This document shows, piece by piece, positions 1-7,733 of a stretch of 64,000 nucleotides of DNA. Made by a program: the position numbers and the translations under genes. The DNA is from Granulosicoccus sp964390335 (GTDB lineage: Bacteria > Pseudomonadota > Gammaproteobacteria > Granulosicoccales > Granulosicoccaceae). The notes below the pieces were generated by a model. That model searched no databases. It was not told where the DNA came from and saw only the letters and a list, made by a program, of their open reading frames with translations. Positions within the stretch are counted from its first letter, which is position 1. Every line of letters begins with the position of its first letter. The stretch covers positions 1 through 64,000 of the forward strand of contig CAYMHU010000002.1 of the NCBI GenBank assembly GCA_964390335.1, in the 5' to 3' direction.

Positions 1-3
1 ATC

Positions 4-1482
4 ATGGGACAAAATTACTTCAATTCATTGCCATTACGCTTACAGCTCGAGGAGTTGGGCAAATGTCGTTTCATGGGGGCCGATGAATTTGCGGATGGTG
101 TTGATTACATCAAAGGCAAGAAAATCGTCATTGTGGGCTGCGGCGCTCAAGGTTTGAACCAAGGTTTGAACTTGCGTGATTCTGGCTTGGATGTGAGTTA
201 CGCATTGCGCGCCGCGGCTATTGCAGAAAAGCGTCAGTCGTGGAAAAACGCAACCGATAATGGCTTCACTGTTGGTACCTACGAAGAGCTTATTCCGAAC
301 GCCGACATCGTGATGAACCTAACGCCTGATAAACAGCACACAGATGTTGTTTCAACGGTGATGCCAATGATGAAAAAAGGCGCAACACTTGATTACGCGC
401 ATGGCTTCAATTTAGTTGAAGAAGGTATGAAGATTAATAACGACATCACCGTCGTTATGATGTGCCCCAAATGCCCTGGCTCAGAAGTGCGTGCAGAGTA
501 TGTTCGAGGTTTTGGCGTACCAACACTAATCGCAGTTCACCGTGAGAACGACCCCAATGGCGATGGTATGAAAATAGCCAAAGCGCTAGCTGTGGGCACA
601 GGCGGGCATCGCGCAGGTGTGCTTGAGTCGTCTCCAATCGCCGAAGTTAAATCCGATTTAATGGGCGAACAAACCATTCTTTGCGGTGTGCTTCAAACTG
701 GCTCGCTGCTTTGTTATAACAAGATGGTCGAAGAGGGTATCGAAGCCGGTTATGCAGCCAAACTGATGCAATATGGCTGGGAAGTGGTAACCGAGGCGCT
801 GAAACATGGTGGTATCACCAATATGATGGACAGGCTCTCGAATCCTGCGAAAGTCCGCGCATACGAATTATCAGAGCAAATGAAAGATTTGCTGCGTCCT
901 CTATTTCAAAAGCATCAGGACGACATCATGTCAGGACACTTCTCCAGCACCATGATGGCAGACTGGGCGAATGATGATGTGAACCTTCTAAAGTGGCGTG
1001 CAGAAACGGCTGAAACCGCATTTGAGAAACAGCCGGTTACCGAAGACGAGATTACCGAGCAAGAGTTTTTTGATAACGGAATTTTAATGGTCGCTATGAT
1101 TCGAACCGGTGTTGAGCTGGCTTTTGAAACAATGGTTGATGCCGGCATCATTGCTGAGTCTGCGTACTATGAGTCTTTGCACGAAACACCGCTAATCGCC
1201 AACTTAATTGCTCGTCGTAAGTTGTACGAAATGAACGTAGTCATCTCTGATACAGCGGAATACGGTTGCTACCTATTCGATCAAGCTGCCAGACCTTTGC
1301 TTGAAAAAGAATTTATGCCCAGCATTAAAACGGACGTTATCGGTAAGGGTTTGCAATTGAATGATATGTCTGTTGATAACCGTCAGTTGGTAGAGATTAA
1401 TGCGGCTTTGCGCAACCATCCGATTGAGCAAGTCGGTGCTGAACTGCGTGGCCACATGACAGGTATGAAGTCTATCGTTTAA
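4..1482 (+). CDS. ilvC: Ketol-acid reductoisomerase, class II (long form)
   Basis: This enzyme isomerises and reduces 2-acetolactate or 2-aceto-2-hydroxybutyrate with NADPH and Mg2+ in valine, leucine and isoleucine synthesis. The 491-492 residue length is that of the long class II enzymes of enterobacteria and plants. An NADPH-binding Rossmann motif GCGAQGLNQG lies at about residues 45-54, a conserved His at 133 (YAHGF), and the metal-binding Asp218/Glu222 in SDLMGEQ. A duplicated C-terminal helical domain fills the rest. The start lies three bases into the window, so its promoter is not visible. No ilvBN or ilvD is adjacent. A strong intrinsic terminator follows, so it seems to end its transcription unit here. 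The identification is very secure. Confidence 0.97.
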   Translation: MGQNYFNSLPLRLQLEELGKCRFMGADEFADGVDYIKGKKIVIVGCGAQGLNQGLNLRDSGLDVSYALRAAAIAEKRQSWKNATDNGFTVGTYEELIPNADIVMNLTPDKQHTDVVSTVMPMMKKGATLDYAHGFNLVEEGMKINNDITVVMMCPKCPGSEVRAEYVRGFGVPTLIAVHRENDPNGDGMKIAKALAVGTGGHRAGVLESSPIAEVKSDLMGEQTILCGVLQTGSLLCYNKMVEEGIEAGYAAKLMQYGWEVVTEALKHGGITNMMDRLSNPAKVRAYELSEQMKDLLRPLFQKHQDDIMSGHFSSTMMADWANDDVNLLKWRAETAETAFEKQPVTEDEITEQEFFDNGILMVAMIRTGVELAFETMVDAGIIAESAYYESLHETPLIANLIARRKLYEMNVVISDTAEYGCYLFDQAARPLLEKEFMPSIKTDVIGKGLQLNDMSVDNRQLVEINAALRNHPIEQVGAELRGHMTGMKSIV

Positions 1483-1515
1483 TCGACAAAGACAGACGAC
1501 TGTAGTAAGTTAAAT

Positions 1516-1550
1516 CGGGCTTTCTCAGCTACTGGGAAGGCCCGTTTTTA
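1516..1550 (+). terminator. Intrinsic terminator after ilvC
   Basis: The arm cgggctttctc pairs with gggaaggcccg over 11 positions, two of them G-U, and a T-rich tract (gttttta, then tttg) follows at once. It lies 34 bases after the ilvC stop codon. Confidence 0.85.
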
Positions 1551-1592
1551 TTTGTGTCGAGTCGTATTGTTTAGATTGATTGGAGCTTTTAA

Positions 1593-2210
1593 ATGGATAT
1601 CACTTTGTACCACTCTCCAGGCGCATGCTCTATGGCGGTGTATATTTCGCTGATAGAAGCGGGCGCCGATTTTGACGTTAAAATTATTAGCCTAAAAAAC
1701 GGCGATCATAAAAAGCCGAAATATGCGACAGTAAACCCAAGAAAAAAAGTGCCTTATCTGCTCGTCGATGGAAAAGGGTTAAGTGAGAACGTAGCGATTC
1801 AGCATTGGATAGCCACAACGTTTCCGCAGGCCAATTTAATTCCATCTGATAGTTGGGAGCATTGTAAAGCGCTGTCGTATATGGGTTGGTTTGGATCAGC
1901 TATACATCCGCATATTACCCGTCACTTTAAAACTGGCATATTCAGTGCCGATGAATCATCCCATGACGATATAAAAATAAAAGCCAAAGCGATGTATATG
2001 GATCAGCTCGCGTTGCTAAACGCCGAGTTGGAAGGTAAAACCTGGTTCTTCAATCACTACACAGTATGCGATTCGTATTTTTTCTGGATATACGATCGCG
2101 CTTTAGGAGAACAGTTTGCATTGGATGGTTTTGAACACTGCACTAAACACTACCAGCGCATGATTGAAAGACCTAGTGTGAAGCGGGTTTTGGCGCATCT
2201 TCGTGACTAG
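1593..2210 (+). CDS. Glutathione S-transferase family protein
   Basis: This is a cytosolic glutathione S-transferase-like protein of 205 residues, the usual family size. The N-terminal thioredoxin-fold domain starts MDITLYHSPGACSMAV, where SPGACS resembles the beta-class active site with a catalytic Cys (residue 12). A cis-Pro is seen in KKVPYLLV and the GSH-binding motif in LSENVAIQHWI. The C-terminal part is the all-helical domain. It stands alone, 110 bases after ilvC, preceded by the ribosome-binding stretch ttggag. The substrate cannot be told from sequence; detoxification or glutathione-dependent reduction are family possibilities. Confidence 0.85.
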   Translation: MDITLYHSPGACSMAVYISLIEAGADFDVKIISLKNGDHKKPKYATVNPRKKVPYLLVDGKGLSENVAIQHWIATTFPQANLIPSDSWEHCKALSYMGWFGSAIHPHITRHFKTGIFSADESSHDDIKIKAKAMYMDQLALLNAELEGKTWFFNHYTVCDSYFFWIYDRALGEQFALDGFEHCTKHYQRMIERPSVKRVLAHLRD

Positions 2211-2398
2211 CCACAATCACCTACGGTTATCAATTTTTTTTAGATCACTGATTTTGTCCTTGTCGTCAAAATTTACAACAACATCAATTTTTTGTCATAT
2301 CGAGCAGATCTGCATGTAATTCTCCGGCGTAAGCAGGGCATGTATTCAACGTAGTTTGAAGCATGCACAAATCAACAATTACAAACGGAGATATTAAA

Positions 2399-3862
2399 AT
2401 GAGCTTTAAATCGATCGGTCGTGCGTCTATCGCAGCGGCTATATTAACTTTAGTAGGTTGCAGTGACGAAGGGGGAGTTGTCATTCTGGATGAAACAGCA
2501 CAAGCTGTTGGTACCAGTACAGAAGCGAGCTCTGCAACCGCTAATATAGTCGATACCGCGGTTGCCGCTGAAACTTTCACCACATTGGTTGCGGCGCTAC
2601 AAGCAACTGGTTTGGATGCCGTACTGGCCGATGATTCAAAGACCTACACGGTATTTGCACCGACTGATGCTGCTTTTGAAAAGCTGGGACAAGATACCAT
2701 CAACGCGCTGTTGGGCGACACAGACACGCTGTCTGACATCTTGCTTTACCACGTATTCCCTGATGCAGCTGTAGATTCAACCACTGCAATCGGCTTAGCC
2801 GGCAGCATGATTGAAATGGCCAATGGTGATGAAGTCGCTGTGGTTTTATCTGAAGGAAAACTGTTTATCAACCAATCTGAAGTGTCTGTGACTGACATTG
2901 AAGCCAGTAATGGTGTGATACATGTAATCGATACCGTTCTGCTACCGCCAGAAGATATGCCAGTTGACGCAGAAAGTCCGTCAATGAACATTGTTGAAAC
3001 AGCGGTTGCTGCCGGCTCATTCAACACATTAGCCCAAGCGCTTGTTGCGACTGGTTTGGTAGACACATTAAGCAACCCAGATGATCAATTCACCGTGTTC
3101 GCGCCAACTGATGACGCGTTTGCTAAGCTACCTGAAGGTACATTGGAAAGCTTGTTAGCAAACCCTGAAGCACTGACCGACATTCTGTTGTATCACGTGA
3201 TTGGTGGTTCTTCTGTAGACTCAACTACTGCAATTAGCTTAGCGGGACAAAGCGTTGCTGTAGCGAACGGTGACACAGTTGCCATTTCGTTGGTAGACGG
3301 TCAACTACTCATTAATGATTCTGTTGTAACTGCTGCTGATGTAAACGCAAGCAACGGTGTTATTCACGTGATTGATACTGTGTTGTTACCACCGACTGAC
3401 GAACCGAGTTCAGACGAGCCAGCATCAGAAGATCCGGTAGAAACTCCAATGGGTACCATTTTAGAGATTGCGCAGAACACTGCAGACCTATCAACATTGG
3501 TTACTGCGATCGGTGTAGCTGGTTTAGACGGTGCGCTTGGCCATCCTGGCGATACGTACACTGTGTTTGCTCCAACGAATGCAGCGTTCGAAGCTTTAGG
3601 TGCGGATACACTTAACGCGGTAATTGCCGACCCAGACGCACTGCGCAATATTCTGTTGCTACACGTTATTCCAGGTACAGTTGTTGACGCAGCTACCGCG
3701 CAATCACTCGTGGGTTTTGATGTGCAGGCCGGTAACGGTTCAACGTTAACGCTGACACATGAAGGTGATGACCTGCTGATCAATGGAGCGAAAATTATTG
3801 CTACTGATATTCATGCTGCTAATGGTGTTATTCACTTGATAGACGCAGTGCTACTTCCGTAG
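2399..3862 (+). CDS. Lipoprotein with three FAS1 (fasciclin) domains
   Basis: This is a predicted outer-membrane or envelope lipoprotein of 487 residues with three tandem fasciclin domains, at about residues 45-175, 190-320 and 345-485. Each domain has the family H1 motif (YTVFAPTDAAFE, FTVFAPTDDAFA, YTVFAPTNAAFE), the central ILLYHV/ILLLHV motif and the closing NGVIHVIDTVLLP motif. I chose the ATG at 2399 because acggag sits 8 bases upstream and the protein then begins with a lipoprotein signal ending LTLVGC (Cys lipidation site). A start at 2363 would bury that signal. The linkers between domains are acidic and Pro/Ser-rich. FAS1 domains generally mediate adhesion; the partner is unknown. 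A second, single-domain paralogue lies at 14876-15466. Confidence 0.9.
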   Translation: MSFKSIGRASIAAAILTLVGCSDEGGVVILDETAQAVGTSTEASSATANIVDTAVAAETFTTLVAALQATGLDAVLADDSKTYTVFAPTDAAFEKLGQDTINALLGDTDTLSDILLYHVFPDAAVDSTTAIGLAGSMIEMANGDEVAVVLSEGKLFINQSEVSVTDIEASNGVIHVIDTVLLPPEDMPVDAESPSMNIVETAVAAGSFNTLAQALVATGLVDTLSNPDDQFTVFAPTDDAFAKLPEGTLESLLANPEALTDILLYHVIGGSSVDSTTAISLAGQSVAVANGDTVAISLVDGQLLINDSVVTAADVNASNGVIHVIDTVLLPPTDEPSSDEPASEDPVETPMGTILEIAQNTADLSTLVTAIGVAGLDGALGHPGDTYTVFAPTNAAFEALGADTLNAVIADPDALRNILLLHVIPGTVVDAATAQSLVGFDVQAGNGSTLTLTHEGDDLLINGAKIIATDIHAANGVIHLIDAVLLP

Positions 3863-3879
3863 TCTGTAAAAAACAGTTT

Positions 3880-3904
3880 GCCGGCGGTTTGCTTTACCGC
3901 CGGC
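3880..3904 (+). terminator. Strong hairpin after the FAS1 gene
   Basis: A perfect 9-bp stem (gccggcggt / accgccggc) with a 7-base loop lies 17 bases after the stop codon. There is no T-run on the plus strand, so it may act as an mRNA-stabilising or Rho-assisted end rather than a classical intrinsic terminator. Confidence 0.5.
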
Positions 3905-4071
3905 AGCTACCAGCCTTTACACATTCCCGCCTAAATCGCTGCACCAACCAACACGCACGCGACACGTTTGGATGCACAATGTTGCATCAGCTTTGAGCAA
4001 TAAACACTATCGCTTTTCAACCCCGAATTTAGTTGTATAGTGCTTACCTTGGTTTCAATCTGGAGGTAGGC

Positions 4072-4974
4072 ATGCTCAAAGCAGGGGTAATCGGCATCGG
4101 AGATATGGGCAGCGGCCTGGCTCTGAATCTTATTAAAAACGGCTTTAGTACGAGTGGAGTCGATTTACTACCTGACCGAATGTCTGCATTCACGAACATG
4201 GGTGGGATAGCTGCAAATTCGCCAGCTGAAGTAGGTCGCCATGCCGATGCTGTTTTTGTCATGGTTATGAATGGTCAGGAGGTTAACGATGTTGTTTTGG
4301 GTGAGGATGGCTTGTTAACCACAATGAAACCTGGCAGTGCAATATTGTTGACAGCGACCATTAAACCTGCCGAGGCGAAGAAGTTAGGCGAAGCAATGCA
4401 AGGTTCGGGAGTGCATTTAATTGACTCACCGGTTTCGGGCGGTTATCCCGGCGCGCAAAATGGCACACTCACATTAATGTCTTCGGCCTCTGACGATGTA
4501 CTTAGTAAATTCAAACCGGTTATGGAAGCTGTATCGGGTTCAATTCATCATGTAGGCACGGAAGTTGGCATGGGGCAAACAGTCAAAGCTTGTTTACAAT
4601 CGCTAATAGGTTCCGTTTTTTCAGCCACCTTCGAGGCTTCCGTGTTGGCTGCGAAAGCAGGCGTTGATGGGGAAGCTTTTTACAAAGTTGTCTCAACTTC
4701 GAGTGTTGGTTGTGGTGTTACTAGCGGATCACTTGAAAATATCATTGACCGCCAGTTTGAAGGTACCGGTAGTCATATTCGAACCATGCACAAAGACCTC
4801 ACTATATCGCTGGATCTTGCATGCGAACTTGGTGTACCTATGCACACTGCTGCAACAGCAATGCAGTTATTTCATGCGGGGAAAACAAAGCACCCACAAG
4901 GCGACAACTGGATTGTTACACGCGTTGTTGAAGATATAGTGGGTGCTGAGCTGCATCGCAATAAATCTGATTAA
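4072..4974 (+). CDS. 3-Hydroxyisobutyrate dehydrogenase-family NAD(P)-dependent oxidoreductase
   Basis: This is a 300-residue beta-hydroxyacid dehydrogenase, which oxidises a 3-hydroxy acid with NAD(P)+. The Rossmann motif is GIGDMGSGLALNL near the N-terminus. The substrate loop DSPVSGGYPGAQNGTL and the catalytic Lys segment GMGQTVKACLQSL are both present. The ATG at 4072 is preceded by a good Shine-Dalgarno (ggaggt), while the upstream in-frame ATG at 4033 lacks one. The nearest relatives may be L-threonate or 2-hydroxy-3-oxopropionate dehydrogenases, but the exact substrate is not readable. It stands alone, converging on the minus-strand gene at 5031. Confidence 0.85.
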   Translation: MLKAGVIGIGDMGSGLALNLIKNGFSTSGVDLLPDRMSAFTNMGGIAANSPAEVGRHADAVFVMVMNGQEVNDVVLGEDGLLTTMKPGSAILLTATIKPAEAKKLGEAMQGSGVHLIDSPVSGGYPGAQNGTLTLMSSASDDVLSKFKPVMEAVSGSIHHVGTEVGMGQTVKACLQSLIGSVFSATFEASVLAAKAGVDGEAFYKVVSTSSVGCGVTSGSLENIIDRQFEGTGSHIRTMHKDLTISLDLACELGVPMHTAATAMQLFHAGKTKHPQGDNWIVTRVVEDIVGAELHRNKSD

Positions 4975-5030
4975 CGACTTTAAGTTATTGGCATGCCTAG
5001 GCTAGGTTGCCGGCGTGCCCTGTCAAGTCA

Positions 5031-5678
5031 TCAGTCCTCTAACGCATCATCCAAGTCAGCTAATGGAAATGCGCGTAAAAAATCCAGCAATTCTTCAGAG
5101 TCTAACTGTTGCGAGGTGATATTGAGGGTGCCACCGCTCTTTAATGTTACGTTTAGAGAGCCTTCACCTGCATCGTCGGAAGCCAACACCGTGCGTTTTT
5201 GTATGCGGACTTTCCTGCCAGTTGCAGAGCCTCCTAATGACCCAGCGCTTTCAAACAACTTTCCAAGTTCGCCAAGGGCGCCCAACCCAGCAGCACCAGA
5301 GCCACCGCTGCCCGACGTTGTAATGGACAGTTTTAGGGCTTCGTCGTCACGTGTGTAATCACGTTCTATAACGGACATACCCAGCACATTTTGATTGCTT
5401 ATTTCGCCACCGACAAAACCTTCGATTTCGTCCGGCAATAAAGAAAGTTTGATTTCCTCTTTCAGTTGCGTCATACCTTCAAGGCACCATTGGGCTTCTT
5501 CGATTGCACCGTTGATGTCGTCTTCTTCACGAATAAGTCGGGCAGCTTCGATACACGCATCGGCTGCATCATCAACCGCATTGGCCGTTGCAATGTGAGG
5601 GGTTAAACCAGTTAGAAGGATAGTGGCGCCCAATGTATTTAATACTAGGCTGTTACGTTTTGTGTTGTGCTTCTTCAT
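5031..5678 (-). CDS. Exported protein of unknown function
   Basis: I do not recognise this 215-residue protein. It begins MKKHNTKRN followed by a hydrophobic stretch and a probable signal-peptidase site after ATANA (about residue 34), so it is likely periplasmic. Two Cys lie in the mature N-terminal helical part (ADACIEAAR and AQWCLEG) and could pair. A Gly/Ser-rich central segment (about 120-150) is followed by a small beta-rich region and an acidic C-terminus (ADLDDALED). The sequence actcc reads as gga gt on the minus strand just before the ATG, a fair ribosome-binding site. It lies 162 bases downstream of another exported protein on the same strand. Confidence 0.65.
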   Translation of the reverse strand: MKKHNTKRNSLVLNTLGATILLTGLTPHIATANAVDDAADACIEAARLIREEDDINGAIEEAQWCLEGMTQLKEEIKLSLLPDEIEGFVGGEISNQNVLGMSVIERDYTRDDEALKLSITTSGSGGSGAAGLGALGELGKLFESAGSLGGSATGRKVRIQKRTVLASDDAGEGSLNVTLKSGGTLNITSQQLDSEELLDFLRAFPLADLDDALED

Positions 5679-5840
5679 ACTGTAACTCCTTTAATTGCAT
5701 CGTACAGATTGTGTTGCGAGTTTTTGTGACTACTGGATGAACACTGTGTTGGTTATATTAACTCATCTGAGCCAGTAAATAGTAGTCGTATCTGTCGGTA
5801 GAACTACCTAAAAGTCTGCCTCAGATCATCATTAGGGGCA

Positions 5841-7556
5841 TCATTCCTGGAATTCGCCATTTATTATGAGCAGCCGGCACGGACGCTCCAGCGATTTTTG
5901 TTGGCGTTTATCCTCGCATTGCGCCAACGCTGCTTCTGTGGCTTTGTCCTCACCCCGTTTTCCGAATGCGATTGCATAAACCAAGCCATTGCTATCATCA
6001 TGACTAATTGCGTATGCCTTATCTTCGCTAAGTCGTCTGTATTTTGAATAGCTCGATTTAAGCGAGCTTTTTTTAATGGCTTTGCGCTGTACTTTTAAAG
6101 TTTGTCTAGCGATCGACGCTTCGTCGTACTCCAGAACCTCGGTATCACCAATATAGTTCAGCGTACATCGCCGGGGTGTACCCAGTGCCTCTGCAAACTG
6201 TTGACATTTTAAAAGTGCGCGAGAGTTCGCTACGGTTTGCGTTGGTGCCTTAACGGCAGCTGCAAATGCAGAATTAGCATCTGTTCCGGAAGAGGCAAAC
6301 GATTTGAAATGTTCCTTCGAATTTTTATAGTTGGACAAAGCGTTTTTTAAGTCTGCATCGTTAATTGTTAATTGTTGTTTTGGTTTTTTTTGCGATGACT
6401 TAGCTACCATGTTGTTGCTATTCTTAGTTGCAGCACTGCCAGTTGCTTTTTCTTGCTCGAGTTTTTCTTTGGCGATTGCTTGAGCTTCACTGTCTGCATG
6501 AATTTGCACTGCTTTATTTTTTGCTCGCTCAAGTGCTTTTGTACTCACTATGTTGTCGCCTTCGGCGTATAACTCACAGCGAATATTGTACTTAAGGACA
6601 ATCTCGTTGCTCATACATTTGTTAAGAGCGGATTGATTTGCGGATTTCTGGTTCGGCAAATCATATGCATAGAACACTTCTAATGCATTTTGGTTTAAAG
6701 CAAAAGCCATGGCTTTAAAATTGTCTGTGCTGTCTGTATAGGCGCTGTATTTGGTCTGAACGAAGTCAAGTAAGGTGTCTTGCTTCGAAAAAACTAACTT
6801 GCGTCGATCAGCACCCGTTTTAACCGTATCGATATTATTTAAAAGATAGGTAAACTGTTTCTCGTTATATCCTTCCCAAGCGTAGACATATTCTCCATTG
6901 TGGATTAACAGATACATTGGTAATCCTTTTACACCCATTGCTTCCATCGACTTGGTGGGCTCGTTTAATGCGTCGATATAGGGCTCGCTGCCAACGTATA
7001 GGAAGTTGTACCGATTTCCACTTCTTTTGGACTCTCTAGCAAATTTAATTAGGGCTTTGTCTGCTGGAACACAATACACGCACCGACTGTCTTGGGAGCT
7101 TAGTATGACAATAGTTGGATCTTGGTCGTCTTTAATACTGTAAATTTCGTCGAGTATGTTTTCCGGGAGCACCCTTCGCGCCAAATTTGCTCGTACTGTT
7201 GGTAATGGATCTTGACTGGGTTCTACAATGCCAATTTGTTTGGCTAATGCCCAGGCTGCCGTATACATCCGATTCTGTTCGTCACTGTTGCTATTACTGT
7301 TTCTTTGTAGAAGCGATTTCAGCAAGTCAGCAGCTATTTCATATTGCTGGTTTTGCGCGGATGCGAGCGCATCATTGTAGGGTGTCCAGTCAATTTGGCC
7401 TTCAACGCTGGTAGCGTCCTGTATTGACTTCAGGGCCAAGTCTATTTGAGTCCGAGCGTTAGGAGGCTCATGCTTCTCATTCGTGTTATCAGCTAGAATT
7501 GTGCTCGAACTAACCAATAATGAGGTTAAAAGAATCCATCTATATTTTTTCAGCAT
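5841..7556 (-). CDS. Exported protein with thioredoxin-like CxxC domain, function unknown
   Basis: This is a 571-residue secreted or periplasmic protein. I start it at the Met encoded at 7556 because the protein then opens with a normal signal peptide (MLKKYRWILLTSLLVS, cleavage near LADNT). The longer reading from 7601 adds 15 non-signal residues. Residues about 145-240 look like a thioredoxin fold: TIVILSSQDSRCVYC with Cys159-Val-Tyr-Cys162, then GVKGLPMYLLI with the cis-Pro. A Lys/Ala-rich coiled stretch (about 350-400) follows. The C-terminal two-thirds contain repeated Cys-bearing modules (KCMSNEIV, KCQQFAEALG, QCEDKRQQ) resembling DUF4189-like repeats. A role in envelope disulphide or redox handling is only inferred. 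Confidence 0.7.
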   Translation of the reverse strand: MLKKYRWILLTSLLVSSSTILADNTNEKHEPPNARTQIDLALKSIQDATSVEGQIDWTPYNDALASAQNQQYEIAADLLKSLLQRNSNSNSDEQNRMYTAAWALAKQIGIVEPSQDPLPTVRANLARRVLPENILDEIYSIKDDQDPTIVILSSQDSRCVYCVPADKALIKFARESKRSGNRYNFLYVGSEPYIDALNEPTKSMEAMGVKGLPMYLLIHNGEYVYAWEGYNEKQFTYLLNNIDTVKTGADRRKLVFSKQDTLLDFVQTKYSAYTDSTDNFKAMAFALNQNALEVFYAYDLPNQKSANQSALNKCMSNEIVLKYNIRCELYAEGDNIVSTKALERAKNKAVQIHADSEAQAIAKEKLEQEKATGSAATKNSNNMVAKSSQKKPKQQLTINDADLKNALSNYKNSKEHFKSFASSGTDANSAFAAAVKAPTQTVANSRALLKCQQFAEALGTPRRCTLNYIGDTEVLEYDEASIARQTLKVQRKAIKKSSLKSSYSKYRRLSEDKAYAISHDDSNGLVYAIAFGKRGEDKATEAALAQCEDKRQQKSLERPCRLLIINGEFQE

Positions 7557-7733
7557 AGCCCTATAGTAGCGCGAAAAAAGCGCTGCTGCAAAAAAAGCCA
7601 TACAGGACCTTAGGTTTTAGACCACATTATTTCGTGCTACTGTATTTTGTACACAGCGTAAGGGTATGAAGTTAATCTGTACTCAATTGAATTTTCAACT
7701 CTCTTACTTGTGTTTGTATACCCTAAGTCTTCA

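Noticed and set aside
2524..3860. DNA-level tandem repeat array
   Set aside because: The periodic similarity comes from three diverged FAS1 domains in one protein, not from a recent nucleotide repeat.
4990..5019. Bidirectional terminator (ggcatgcc/ggcgtgcc)
   Set aside because: The stem needs a G-U pair, each arm partly self-pairs, and no T-run follows; too weak to list.
4993..5358. Plus-strand gene opposite the exported protein at 5031
   Set aside because: It is antisense to a better frame with signal peptide and ribosome-binding site; its Ser/Arg/Pro-rich translation is typical of a shadow frame.
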